Position numbers and translations under genes: made by a program
The notes under the pieces: generated by a model
Databases searched by the model: none
What the model was told of the DNA's origin: nothing
The model's input: only the letters and a program-made list of their open reading frames with translations
Part shown: positions 12,049 to 24,243 of the stretch, in pieces
Layout: each line of letters opens with the position of its first letter
How positions within the stretch are numbered: the stretch's first letter is position 1
Source of the DNA: Atherinomorus stipes
Lineage: Eukaryota; Chordata; Actinopteri; Atheriniformes; Atherinidae
NCBI GenBank assembly: GCA_023101725.1
Contig: JALJCO010003095.1
Coordinates: forward strand, 1 to 64,000
Length of the DNA stretch: 64,000 nt
Direction: 5' to 3'

Positions 12049-14007
12049 CGTGTGCATAATTTGTACCAATCCCATCCAAACAGTACAGTTTTTGCAAATA
12101 ATGTAATTTATGGTTGTACAAACATTATAAAATCTAAATTCAATGGAATTGCTGCTGATTTTCACATTTTTAACAGCACAGTTTTTTCAAGCTTCAACTA
12201 AATGACCAAATTAGCCTCATGAAAGCTGCCACATGGATCATACTTGTAAAAAATGTTTTACTCTCGTATCATCAGCTCATGACAAATGGAACAAAGGGAC
12301 TGCACTGTGAGCTAGACTGAAATAGGAATCTTTTCTGGTGCAGGAAAAAATGCGAGCACCCTGAACTCTAGAACATCTTCTAGCTAGTTACTGAAGAAAA
12401 AAATGTAAAAGAAGAGTCGCTCAGTTCATATCTGTTGGAAATGGACAACAAAAAGACTGTAAATATATACAGTATTTCTTCCGTTAAGATGCAGCCTGAA
12501 TGGTGAACAGGAGAAGAGACAAAGGAGTCCCTCTTTAGTTTTATTTAGGAAAAGTACGAGGTGAATGCTAATGTTAGACGTGACAGCAATCACCAAAAGT
12601 GATTTTAAAAAAAAGAGAGAGATATTTTTTGGAGAATTTCATTGACATCAGATGAAGTATTGCAAAGACTGATGGAATAAACCAGTGACAGTGATGTGGT
12701 GAATGATGAGTTGCCTGCAGGGGTAAAGATGCACTCCGCTAACTCTACAGCACACTTACCAGGTGACAACAACAAGACCAGAAATACATCAGCAGCAACA
12801 TGACATTTAGCAAAACAAAACAATGTTTTGGAAAACACAAAAAAAGTGCAATGACCATAAGTCCTGAAATTCAAAATTACAGAAAACAGTCGAACTTTAA
12901 AAGACGCGCAGCAAACAATACATCAAGGAAAACACATCACTTCATCCCAACATCACAGAAAACCCATCAGGAGCAAACACATCAGATGATAACTAAACTA
13001 AAACAGAAATTTGTAAATTGTTTTGTTTTTGTAAAATTTTTTGTTTTAATGGTGTTTTTAATTATCATATTTCAGAATCTTGTTTTAATTTCACATTTCA
13101 CCTTAGTCAAATAAATAATTTAATTAAGACTGGCAGTAGATACACCACAGATCATTTTGCATACACAGTCTACATGGCTCCCTAATTATCGCCGAGATGT
13201 TCAACAAATCAGAACGCAAAATCATCCTCATTATTCTCCTGATCCTGCCTCCTATCTACTGACTGGTTATGCATGCCACAGTGCTGATGGGCCGATTTCT
13301 TGTGTAATGGGTCAAGCAATCACGGACAATACCGAGCACCCACGTGGGATTGATGGGAAAGTTGCTCTAATACCAGCTATATTGTTTGCGCCATCTTAAT
13401 TGAAACTGCACTGCCGCATCTAGCAGCGCAGCAATGGTACCATATATACTCCACTGTCAGAAATCTGCTCTGTACATGAATCACACAGAGAAGCGGGGCG
13501 CAATTAAACCTAATTAAATGTCCGACATGCTCTGGAGTAAGAGGTAACCGCCAGAGGTAACCACTGGGCTAGAACTGTAGTCAGCTGCCTACAGTCTGTC
13601 TCCAGCCTCAGGTCCACTGGTTCAGATAAAACACACCGAGCGACTCAGAACTGGAAGGAGCTGCACCGGTTTGATAGAACCAGGCGTGACAGAGGAGAGG
13701 CTCGTTCCCTGCGTTAGCTCGCTGCTAACCGGCTAATGAGGATGGAGGGAAGGATTCATGTTTGGAAGCAGCTGGAGGGGATCTGATGACCGAAGACGTC
13801 CTATTATAACCGAGCAGCAGCTCTCTGTCTGTTTAGCACTAGTGTGTCTCATTTTTGTCTTCTTTAACCTGTAAAGCCTGAGATACACTGTGCGATATTT
13901 TCAATCATTGCTCGCAGACCCAACTCAAATTGTGCGAATCAGTCGCAGAGTTCAGAAGTTCACAGCTTGCCATGTCTGTCCTCACACTGTACATCCTCAA
14001 AGACAGG
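12049..14007. other. No gene recognised
   Basis: A-rich and T-rich stretches (for example 12800-13110) and a moderately GC-richer part (13400-13800). No coding region, RNA gene or bounded element could be supported. Confidence 0.5.
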
Positions 14008-14049
14008 TGCATTGCATGTTGGTCTTGAACAATCCCAACATGCAATGCA
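14008..14049. repeat. Perfect 15-bp hairpin
   Basis: TGCATTGCATGTTGG (14008-14022) and CCAACATGCAATGCA (14035-14049) are exact reverse complements with a 12-nt loop. A trinucleotide-rich stretch (GAA and CAG runs, 14065-14112) follows. Confidence 0.75.
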
Positions 14050-14124
14050 ATAAATGCAGCCAGTAGTAGAAGAAGAAGAAGACGACATAGCAACAACAGC
14101 AGCAGCAGCAGTATGCTATCACCA

Positions 14125-14262
14125 AAAAAAGAAAAGAAAGAGGTTTCTATTTCTTTCATTTGTTTTAAATTCATTCATCAAGGCAAAGCATTAAAGTTTT
14201 GTAAATTTGAGCTTGGACATTTCCCAGATTGCTGTCCTTATTGTTGCACCTTAACAGGTAAA
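14125..14262. repeat. Dispersed repeat, copy 1
   Basis: This shares GCAAAGCATTAAAGTTTTGTA, then TTGGACATTT-CCAGATTGCTGTCC and a final AACAGGTAA with 15637-15775 in the same order and orientation. The two copies are about 1.5 kb apart. The element type is unknown. Confidence 0.7.
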
Positions 14263-14294
14263 TAACATTTTGTCGGCAGATGTCTCTGCTACAG

Positions 14295-14420
14295 TACAGT
14301 CAGTCAGTCAGTCATTTTCTGTACCGCTTATCCAGTTCAGGGTCGCGGGGGTTGCTGGAGCCTATCCCAGCTATTATCAGGCGAGAGGCGGGTGCACCCT
14401 GGACAGGTCGCCAGTCTGTC
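14295..14420 (+). repeat. Widespread teleost repeat fragment
   Basis: CAGTCAGTCAGTCAGTCATT, then CCGCTTATCCAGTTCAGGGT, GGAGCCTATCCCAGC and CACCCTGGACAGGTCGCCAG follow the order of a very common dispersed fish repeat. It is a partial copy without coding potential. The parent element is not assigned here. Confidence 0.55.
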
Positions 14421-14809
14421 GCACTGCTACAGTACAAGTTAATGTAATTGGCATTAACAACATGCAGTTTCAATCACGGAATCACGGTAGGGACTGCAAG
14501 ATCACCCGTGATTCTCATCCAAATGGTTAATTTTGTCCACGTTTGTGCGTCATCATTTCTCATTTCACTTAAACCTCGTGGACACAGAGATGCTGTCATG
14601 GTCAGACATGTTCAGCAGTTTAAAATCTGCACAGTGGCTTTTGTTTAGGAAGTTACCGGATGTTTTACACTGAATCTCGTGTCTGATTTTCTGTCTGGTC
14701 CAATCTGAACTACTAAAAGTGATGCGTTGTCGGCGCGTGCTCCGTCAAAAATACAGCTGAAGTGTATCTTTAGTGCAGCGGCGCGACATGCCGGAGTGCG
14801 TTATAACAT

Positions 14810-14842
14810 GCCGTTATAACCTCCTCAGGAGGTTTTAACGGC
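14810..14842. repeat. 33-bp near-perfect palindrome
   Basis: The left arm GCCGTTATAACCTCCT (14810-14825) and right arm AGGAGGTTTTAACGGC (14827-14842) differ at one of 16 paired positions around a single central C. A partial direct repeat, CGTTATAAC, precedes it at about 14799. It could be a hairpin or the centre of a decayed inverted element. Confidence 0.8.
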
Positions 14843-15465
14843 TTCCAGCCACCACGAAGAAACACAAAGTTTGTAATAAACGTTTCCCATCATGCTCGTG
14901 TCTTTTATCTCTGAGGGAAACTGATGTTTGTGATTATTCTAGTTTATAATTCTTACGGTTGTGCGCGAGTGTTCGGCTGCGTTCATAGGCAATCAGGCCT
15001 TTTTCATCATCCTCATCATCACTGCAGGGCTCTCAAGTTTTCAAGAGTGCTTGGAGTGAGATTGAGACTGAGGTGGGGCATTGCTGGAGGGGGCGGGTGG
15101 GGGGGTGTTATTAGATTAGACAACAAAATTATTTCAAACAGCTTTGGTATTTCATATTAGAATTCTGCTAATGTTCACAAAAACCTGGATAGAATATTTG
15201 GCTGCCTCAAGAAACACAAAATGTGCTGTAACCCATTAACCCCTAAGTTATTCCATTCAGATAAATGTGAATCAGAACTGTTGGTTATGCCAACATACAG
15301 GCAAAATTTTCACAAGTCCTCTACAATTTTTTTTTTTTTTTTAAATTTGGATCTGTTCTATTCCAAGACACTTACACTACAAGGACTTAGGCCTACTGGT
15401 AAGTATCAGAATTCCCTCGTGCCACCTTTGCACTCCCCCTCATTTTATCAACAACCATCCAGACC

Positions 15466-15511
15466 CTTAATAATAATAATAATAATAATAATAGTAATAG
15501 TAATAATACGT
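15466..15511. repeat. (TAA)n microsatellite
   Basis: TAA units with a few TAG interruptions are visible. Confidence 0.95.
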
Positions 15512-15636
15512 AGCATTTATAGGTGCCTTTCAGTCCCTCAACGCACATAAATAAACTATAAGGAGTAAAAATTAAGAAAATAAGTTAGAACCCACAAGGA
15601 AGGACAGGGTTGAGGTTGTAGTCATTTTTACCCCAT

Positions 15637-15775
15637 CTTAAAAAAAAAAAAGTTTCCATTTATTTCATTTGCTTTTGAATTCCTGACAAAGCAAAGCATT
15701 AAAGTTTTGTATCTTTGAAGTTGGACATTTACCAGATTGCTGTCCTTTATGTTGCATCTAACAGGTAAGACATTT
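15637..15775. repeat. Dispersed repeat, copy 2
   Basis: This is a direct-orientation partner of 14125-14262. It starts after an A-run and ends at AACAGGTAAGAC, which also resembles a splice donor. The match is obvious by eye but not exact. Confidence 0.7.
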
Positions 15776-16843
15776 CTAATCGTGCAGGACAAGTTCATGT
15801 CACTGTACTCTGAACTGGCAGTAAATAACTTGATCAGATCTGTACAACGTTCAGCAACTTTTAGCCAAATAAATGCAAATGCAGCAAGATCCTCCATCCT
15901 TGCAGTCTTCAGCTGGCGACCTTGTTCACTTTGGCTGCTGCTTTTATGGCCCCCGACAACTCATGCGCCTGACTTCATGGTCAGACTGACACCAGACAGA
16001 TGCATGTCATATGTTTGTGCGCTGGTCACACAGTGTTGCGCATAGACTGTAAATATACGGTGTTGTGGGAGTCATTCGGTCTCACACGTGTCTGTATGTC
16101 CAGCTTTTGTCCACGCAGGTCATTGACTCTGGGGACACACTGTATGGGGAAGCGCGCCGAAGTGCAGCAGTTTCATTTCGGCGCCCTTGTTAACAGACTG
16201 TGTCGACCACATCAGGCGCTGCGTGGTGCGCTGCAGCGCACAGCGTCAAAATCGGCGCATGCAATGGAACAATCGTTTCGGCTTCTGTTCTATTTATCAA
16301 GCCAGGCAGGAAAATAAGCAGGAACACGAGACAATTCTATCAAAATAAACCCATTTTCAAAATAAAAACACCCAGATACGCTTTAAAACCCGATCTCTTT
16401 TTAATAGATCCAATAATATGTCAATTATGTCTTCATTTGTATTGAAAATGCAAGTGGAAAGATTCACACACAAAATTGTCGGCTTTCTGCTTGTAAATAG
16501 TATAAAAAAAAGAACAGGAGATGTGGCCACTGTGGAATTATCAGCTCTAGAAGCACAGCAGAGAAGCAGGACTGCTGCCAACTGTGCGCATCCGATGTGG
16601 ACAGATGGAGGAGCGACGTCAACTTCCGCATGCAGTGTGTCCCTAGTGTGAGTCTCACACGCGCCTGTACGTCCAGCTTTTGTCCGCTTTGGCGCTTCAT
16701 ACGCAGTCAGTCCGAGCCTGGTAGCCTCGTTTATAATGCAGCAAAATTCATTATCAGCGTGAGAAATGGCATGTGTGGCGTGTGAGCGTGTGAAGTCGTT
16801 CAAATGCGTGTGTCATGATCAGTGCGTGAGACCTGAGAGCCCT

Positions 16844-19800
16844 AACTATTAACTGAATTCGGGTCATGGGTGAAGTAAATAATTCAGGGAAACTTGTTGC
16901 TGGAATATGATGCTGTTTTTTTCTTAAGCACTAGTCATACTCACTGCATCAGCGTCTGTGTCATGACCGCCGTACGTCCAGATCCACAGAGGCTCAATAC
17001 AAACTTCTTCAAGCCTGGCGTGCGGCCGTGTTCAACAGAACACAGAAATTCTTTTTTTTTTTTACACCAACATGAGTGTGTGGAGAGGCGTGTGTCTGCA
17101 GGTTCCTGCTGAGTGTGCATGGGCGAATGTTTCCAGGTATCTCCGTGTCACTCCGCCTCGTCTCCACCACAGCGCCATGACAACAGAAGCACATGGTAAC
17201 AAGCGTGCCTTCTGGTCCCGCCCACAGAACCACGGTCATTGTATGCGTGTGCTAACAGTAGCGCTAACTTGTAGCGCCATCTATTCTATGACAAGGCTGA
17301 GCTACGGCAAACGATCCTTTCATACAGTATTCAGGTACTTAGAGTCTGACTAAAAAGGGACCAAAAATCGCTGGGAATTTAATGCCACTGGCACTTTAAA
17401 GGATTTATTTATTTGATTACGGCGATGAAGCTGAAGGAGACCAACCTCGAGGTGACGGAGCTGGGCTCCAGTGGGCTCCTGCCCACTTTAACCCCTGAGA
17501 GAGATTTTTTTTTTCTTTTTATTTTTTAAGGCCTTCTCTGAAGGCGTAAAGGCCCTGACAGTTTTTTACTGAACTTATGTATATACACTTGTTTGGTTTG
17601 TTACTCATGCAGGTTCTCCTTTTCCTTATTCCCTTTAGTGTCTTTATTTTGTTTAACATCATGTGGTGACTGTACAGACTTGATTTACTGTGTACATGCC
17701 CTAAATACTGCAACACTGCTCACTGTATTCATGTAAAACAGCTTTCTCTGTGACAGCCAGTGCAATAATGTCAACAGCCACCACTTTATGTCTTTAATAC
17801 CTAGTTTTCAGTGTGCAGCTCATACAGCAAGTCGCACATGTGAAAGGACAACAGCAGGTTAGGCAGAGGACGATCAGAATCAGCAGTCGGTGTATAACCC
17901 AAGTGTGGTCCTTTTTTTAAGAAAAATAACCTTAAATGGTGGAAGAAAAAGACAATAAAACCACAGTTAAACTCAGCTGCTGGTCCAATGACTGCAGAAC
18001 GCTGGAAATGTGACCTTATGGATGTCGTCCAAGCATCATGTTACTGAGGAGGTGAATAACTGCAGATCATGAAGTGGAGACACAAACCCAAACAAGAAAA
18101 TGTCAAAAAAAGTTCACTGAAAAGGTTGACTGTCCCCTTGGGTGTAACGTATACACACACCACACACACACTCACCAGTTCAACACACTGACAGTCACCT
18201 CGCTTTTTGGATGGGTTTGTGAGAGATATTTGTCAGATTTGCTGCGTTCACACCTCCGATCAACACGACAACTCTTTGTGATGAAAGTGACTCTGACTCC
18301 TAACACCCTCCTCCTCCTCTTCTTCACTCCATCCCACACTTTATCCTTTCTTTTCATCCTTCACCATTCCACTCTTCCCCAAACTGACCTTTTTTCTTCT
18401 TTACCTTTCACTCCACCTAAGCATGCTCTCTGTTCTTTTTTCACCTCATTCTTCTCCTTGTATCTCTCCCTCTTTCTCACCCATCCTTTCGTTTTTTGTT
18501 GTTCTCTTGCCCAACATTTGTTCTCCAGCACCCTCCTCCTTTCTGAATCCTTTTTTTTTTTTTACTGTACCAACTTCTCTTGCAGATAAAGCCTTACCTC
18601 CTCCCCCTTTAAATTCCCTTTCCTCTTCCCACCTTCCTCTTCCTGACACAAAAGGCTGTAGTTGTCACAAGAGCAGCTTCTACATGAGGTTACATAATGC
18701 ACGCACAAACCTCCTCTTCCTCCTTCACACCAAATCAAACTTGGAGCAAACTGTCGAACAAGCAGCATTGTTAGTTTTGGAAGCTGCATTCGGCTTTGGT
18801 TACATATTACATGAAAGCACCTCCTCCCAAAATGTTTGAATATGGAAACAACAGCTATGTGTTGTCTTTGGAGTAATGAGCTCCCCGTGTGCCACCGCCA
18901 CATCTGGGCTATTAATAAAGAATGGGGGAGGAGGAGGGGGGAGAGGAGGAGGGCGCTGCTGGGTGGAAAAATGGAGGACACATGAAACAAAAAGCAATGA
19001 AGCCGACAGCGATGCCATGCTTTGAAGCATCTCCCACTGGGCGTGCGGGTGTCTGTCTCCTGGTGTGCGTGTATGTCAATAAGCTGAGATAAAGCAAATA
19101 TAAACACCAACTACACACACGTCCACGAATGCAGAATAAACAGTACTCTGTCATTGTCATAGAAGCCGTAAAAGTTCCCCAAAAGAAAGCCACGTTGTGG
19201 GATTCAAGAGATTCATATCATCAAAGGAACTTTTTTTTTTTGTTTGTTTTTTTGTTTTTTGAGAGAATTTGATTTACTGGCATGTTTTCCAAGCAGCCAT
19301 GCTGGTTTGTCCACACAGTGGTTAAATCCTGTGCCAGAGCTTTTATGCATGCCGTGTCAGAACGGGGCAACAGAGGCATGCAGGCTCCTAACAGCTCAGA
19401 TCAGTTTGGGATGCGTTCAGAGCCAATGTGGCAGACTTTTGACAGCTAAAACTTGAATCTCAAGAGCATTTCTACACAAAAACCACAAAAGGCTGAGATC
19501 TGGGTACTTGGCTCTTCCCTCCAAAAAAGTAATAAAAAGGTCTATTTTACTTGTTCAAAAGCATTTACCTGTTTCTCTTTTTCTTTTACATACTGGTATT
19601 GGCTGTAATTTTTTTATAGTAAAAAACAATCAAATATTGATATTGTGCTGATACTGTAGTCTTGTGTTTCACCTCTGCTAATCACTTTTTTAAAATTTGT
19701 AAAAAAAAAACTTCTTGGCTCCTGTATTAGCGATTGAAATATTGAAAAAAGAGGCAAAAAGATAAAATGGCACATAAATTCATCAAAATATTTATTTTGT

Positions 19801-20303
19801 TTATTTATTTTATATTTATCTATATTATTAATGATTTTTTCTTCATTGATGTGCGTTGACTGAGATGTGCACGCTGGATGTCTGGTGTTTGCTGCAAATG
19901 ATACCCTTATTGCAGTACTGTTGTGAGCATGTCACCATATAAAGCTCAATTTTCAGATTCTTGGAGATGACCGTGTTCCTCATTTCTCTGTTTCGTCTAT
20001 TTCTTTTATTCTTGATTTATTCAGGAAAAGAAGGAAATTTGCATTTGGCCAGTTATTTTTGTTCAAATAGCACTTCTACTACAAAAACTACTGGAAATTC
20101 TAAATGGTGCCACATTTATAAGAAAAAATTAATATGCGGGCTGCATCCATGGAAAAACTACATATTCTCTCCACCAATGGAAAACAGCTTGTTCTGCCAT
20201 GACTGACCTTCACTGTCAGGCCTGTGTGCGCTGGTGTTGGTAGCAAGTGCACTAGAACGTGGACATGTGGAAAAATTCAGTGAATTCAGCCATAACGTTA
20301 GCT
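16844..20303. other. No gene recognised; pyrimidine-rich part inside
   Basis: No coding region could be supported. A 171-residue open frame at 18074-18589 is low-complexity (Leu/Phe/Ser/Thr from CT-rich DNA) and is not credible as a protein. The rest is AT-rich with CA runs near 18150. Confidence 0.5.
18290..18640 (+). repeat. Pyrimidine-rich (CT) tract, about 350 bp
   Basis: The + strand is overwhelmingly C and T (CTCCTCCTCTTCTTCACTCC and similar). This strand asymmetry explains the long low-complexity frames on both strands. Confidence 0.8.
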
Positions 20304-20640
20304 TTTGGTGAAGTGTGATGGTGTTGGGTGGCTTCCTCCTCACTGGAAAAACAAGACTAGTCATGATTCGAGGGAGATATGAACACGGCAGTGAGATGAG
20401 ATCAGATTCTGCAACCAATGGCATGCCCATGTCTACACATGCTGGGACCCACAAAGTGATGTCCCACAAAGCAGGTTCATCAGAGACTACTGAGGAGTAA
20501 AATTTGGGAATGAGGAAGACTGGCTGAAAACTGGGATGCCATCCCACAGAAGTGTGGGGCCAAGCATGAGGAGGTGCCAGACTGTTGTGGCTACATATGG
20601 TTCTTCTACATACTACTGAGGCCTCTGCTTGTTGAATGAA
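20304..20640 (+). pseudogene. Tc1-like transposase remnant
   Basis: Residues VMVLGGFLLTGKTRLVMIRG (from about 20318) match the Tc1 core block (VMVWG-F---GK--L-I--G). The end 'GMPSHRSVGPSMRRC' near 20540-20575 matches the conserved transposase C-terminus (IPQ-----L--SMRRRC). The middle part with the second Asp and the Glu of the DDE triad is largely deleted or decayed, and frames shift. No terminal repeats were identified with confidence. Confidence 0.65.
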
Positions 20641-20955
20641 AAAATTATTAAATTACCAATATGTTTTGTTTCTTTAGACCTTAGCCATCCAATCCAAAAA
20701 ACAACACCAAACAAGAGTCAACAGTTGTATGAGCTTTTTGGCTGTGGCAGAGGAGATTTGGCAAGTTTTTCATGCTCCCACACCCACATATTCAACACTG
20801 CTACTGCACTCATCCCACAGATGCATTTCCTCACACCATCGCTGTATTATTTAAAAAGAGAAATGAACAGGGTTTTATATTGTTGCTTTGCAACAATATA
20901 AAATTTATTACCGAGAAGCATTGTTACAAAAAAGAAATGCTTTACTAGACACATA

Positions 20956-21495
20956 CAGTTATGCTTGAAAGTTTACATACACTTCCATTAAAGACAGAAA
21001 AAAATCAGCTGCCAGTGAAAAAAGTAGAAATTGACAAAAGTAATAATAAGTGAAAAAGATTATGCACATCATGACGCTGATTTTGTATTACAGTTCCACA
21101 GAAATACTAAAAACAAACAAACAAAAAACACAAGTAAACAAGCATGATTGGGCTCCTGAATAAAAATTTTGTTGAGCAACCCTTTGAGGCAATCACTGCA
21201 GTCAGGTTTTTTCTGTAATGTTCAATAAGACTTCTATAGTACACCTGTTGACAGGTATTTTCACTTGCTGTTCATGAGCAAGGTGCTTCAATTAGTCTGA
21301 GACATTTTTATTTGTATTTTTAAAAGATTTTTTTAAACAAAAAATTAAAAAGTCAACATTTTATATTGCTTAATTACAATTAAGTCATTTTTTAATTTAT
21401 TCTAACTTTTTTTTCAGTTTCTTGTGATTTGAATTACTATTGTGAATTCAGCCTTTTCGCTAATGGGACAGTATGTAAACTTTCAAGGACAACAG
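20956..21495. mobile_element. Tc1-type non-autonomous element
   Basis: CAGTTATGCTTGAAAGTTTAC at 20956, directly after TA, is the inverse of GTAAACTTTCAAGGACAACAG ending at 21495. The TA target duplication is intact on the left and decayed on the right (TT). The interior is AT-rich without transposase. A second, similar right end follows at about 21558-21598. Confidence 0.7.
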
Positions 21496-22369
21496 TTTCC
21501 TTACTTTCAATTTCAACTCAAATTGAAATAAATTGAATTGAAATTTAAAGGGAGGATATGTCAACTTTCAAGAGCAACAATTTCCTTACGTTTTGTTCGA
21601 AGTTGATAGATTTATTCATAATTAAACACAATCATGTCTTTTTTTAACCCAGTTAATCACAACAGAGAGAAAATCCAAAAATTTAGTGGTAGTTTAACTT
21701 GTTTCCCTAACATGGGATTATAAGATTATTAGCTGTTCTGACCACGTCATGTGCCACGAATTATGCATTCAGGACGGCGCTACCTCCCTTTGGAGGGACA
21801 GTTGAATAATGATTAGTGATAAATATGTATTTACTTTCTTGTATTGAAGAGTTTTGACCATTTTATGGCATTTTGGTTGCTAAACTCTGCCTTTATTGAG
21901 AGGCTTGATCTTTAGCCTCAGCTGTTTGGTGACACTTAACTGTTAAACTGTAAGTATCAGGCATGGAATCAGTAGGCATAGGAAATTAATGGGTGACTTT
22001 GGTGCAAAGGTGAGACAACAAACAAATTATGACTATTTGTAAGATTTATCAAATGCAGCATCAAGTCACAGATGACTTACAAACCTCAAAAGGTCTCTTC
22101 ATTCTTCAACTTGCACATCTTGTTTAATTTAGTGGATCCTTCCAATTATTTTAGCATTGCGACATTATCTATCCCATCTGCTGAAGAATTTGGGATACTC
22201 TGAAGAATCACTCCCAACTTGCAAAATGTCAAGGCAGCCCAGCTCTGTTCTGTCAGTTTTCTTCTCAGCTCAACCTCTCAATGCAAGACAGCGAATCTGT
22301 GTGTGTGAGTGTGTGCAAGTCCTGCTCAGCATGTACAGTCTCCAATTAAAGCACAAAACCCAATTTACA
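21496..22369. other. AT-rich, no gene; duplicated Tc1 end near 21558
   Basis: ATGTCAACTTTCAAGAGCAA followed by TTTCCTTACG (21558-21600) repeats the terminus at 21471-21505 with a few changes. Nothing else was recognised in this stretch. Confidence 0.5.
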
Positions 22370-22990
22370 TTCTGCGGCTGCCTTGGCCAGGTGGCTGAGG
22401 GGAACAGAGTGAGGGAGATAAAGTTCTCCCCTCTAATTAAAACTGAAACATGGTTTCAGTCTGAAGGTGCGGGGCACTTTTTCTCCAAGGCTTTCTCTAG
22501 GTCAGCATGGTTGTAAAGTGGCATTAGCAATACAACTAATGGGTATGTGAGGGGCGCATTTGATCTCCATTTTAAATTAAAAAAGCTGATTTATTGAAGA
22601 GCAGAGAGCAGCTTGCAAAGTTAAACTCATTTGAACGCAAGCAACACTTGCCAGAATCCAGGCCTTTGAATCTGTTTACTCTTAAAACTCCTGCAGAACT
22701 GGTAGCTTTCCAGGGTCATGCATTTGCAAACCTGTATGCTAGTGTTGACTGGACGGTGAAACATCTAATTAGAGTGGAGACAATGTCATACTAAAACTGG
22801 AAACTCAATTAATATGGAGACAGTTTTGTCTGATATAAGGAGAAGCACCAAGAATAAATTCAGATGTGCCAGTTTTTGGTTTCATTAAAGAATGTCTTAA
22901 TGGCGAGTGTCCCAGCTGGCAGTTAAATTACAGCAGCTGATTGTTAATCTTGGAGGAAGCACATGGGGGATGATGATAGAGGTGTGAGCC
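22370..22990. promoter_or_regulatory. Candidate conserved non-coding element
   Basis: This non-repeat stretch has balanced composition and many homeodomain-type cores (TCTAATTA, TTAAATTA, ATCTAATTAG, CTCAATTAAT, GTTAAATTAC) plus a CAGCAGCTG E-box. No transposon signature was seen. This is inferred from motif texture only; conservation cannot be tested here. Confidence 0.25.
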
Positions 22991-23399
22991 ACCTGATTGC
23001 TGGCTTGAACTTAATTTGGTAGCGACTGTTAGACCACTCATCACTTATGTATCTTCTTGTTAGTTTGTTTCATTCACCAGTTCTTACCTGTGTATTTCGC
23101 ATCTGCTCATTTGGACAACATTAGGGTTGGCTCTGCTGCATTTGGAGTTGGAGGGCTTGTGCAACATTGACTGTCAATAGCTAAGTTCCTGAATCATGTG
23201 ACTGTCTTACTGAGAAGTCAGATTGTTCGAGTTTACAAAGGAGAATCAGAGGTGAAGGTCCAGATTTATCTGAAAATCTTCTTGCTATCCCCAGTCAGGA
23301 GTACCAGCTCAGGAAGTTTGGAATGAATGGACATGAGGAGGGATGTTTAGAGTAGGGATGAGTTGGAAGAATGGAAGTGGGGGAAAAGAGGATTAAAAT

Positions 23400-23441
23400 A
23401 GGATGGATGGATGGATGGATGGATGGATGGATGGATGGATA
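23400..23441. repeat. (GGAT)n microsatellite
   Basis: About ten GGAT units precede the second Rex3 fragment. Confidence 0.95.
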
Positions 23442-23862
23442 GATGGCCTTCCATTTGGTAATTCCATAGTTTTTCACTCAGGTGTCTTTGTTTCTACATA
23501 CATTTTTCCAGGAAAAGGATGAATTGTCTCTTCAGGCCAGGGGTGAGGTCCTGCCCCATTGGAGCAGTTCAAGTATCGTAACTGAGGGAAAAATGGAGTG
23601 GGAGATTGACAGACAGATCGGTGCGGCATCAGCAGCAATGCAGACTGCATCAGCTTGTCATGGTGAAGCTGGAAGGTGAAGCTCCCAATTTACAGATCGA
23701 TGTACGTTCTTACCCTCACCTATGGTCACGAGCTGTGGGTAGTGACCAAAAGAACAAGATTGCGAGTACAAGCGGCTGAAATGAGTTTCCTCCACAGGGT
23801 AGATGGTTTCTCCCTTAGAGATAGGATGAGAAGCTCGGTCATTCGGGAGGGGCTTAAGCTTA

Positions 23863-24198
23863 AGCTGGATTTATACTCGTGCAGCATCTGCATCACCTTG
23901 GGCCCTCATAGCTGGCACATAGGCAGTTATTGGGCTGTTATTGACCAGGTAACTCCACAGAGTGGAGTTTTTTTTCCATCCCGAAGGTTTGCTTCAGCTA
24001 TGGCAAGTATTTCCTTAAAGCAACAATGGTGACAAACTTGCATTCAATCGTTCATTCAACTGCAAAACCAAAATATCCGCTTTTGCATAGCTGGGATGCA
24101 CGTCGGGTTCGACAAGGTGCCCCTCAGGCCTCTGCGGACCGATGTAGAGCCTACAGCGATTATGCTGATGCAGATGACGTGCGAATGTAAATCCAGCT
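23863..24198. mobile_element. PIF/Harbinger-type miniature element, 336 bp
   Basis: The termini AGCTGGATTTATACTCG and CGAATGTAAATCCAGCT are inverted repeats, flanked on both sides by TTA (23860-23862 and 24199-24201). A 3-bp TTA duplication is typical of PIF/Harbinger. No transposase is present. It lies within a Rex3 copy and is therefore younger than that copy. Confidence 0.8.
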
Positions 24199-24243
24199 TT
24201 AGGCAGCTGCTCCGCACCCCAACCTTGGATAAGCAGCTAGAAA

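Larger units (their letters stand above)
15026..16843. mobile_element. Possible DNA transposon with AGGGCTCTCA ends
   Basis: AGGGCTCTCAAGTTTTCAAG at 15026 is inverted relative to GTGAGACCTGAGAGCCCT ending at 16843. Only the outer 10-13 bp match, no target duplication was seen, and no transposase is visible inside. The interior holds a (TAA)n tract and the second copy of a dispersed repeat. Treat this as a hypothesis. Confidence 0.3.

Noticed and set aside
18074..18589. 171-residue open frame
   Set aside because: Composed of Leu, Phe, Ser and Thr from a pyrimidine-rich tract. No domain or start context supports it.
22157..22516. 119-codon open frame as a host gene
   Set aside because: No recognisable domain, no coding bias visible, and it overlaps sequence that looks non-coding and regulatory.
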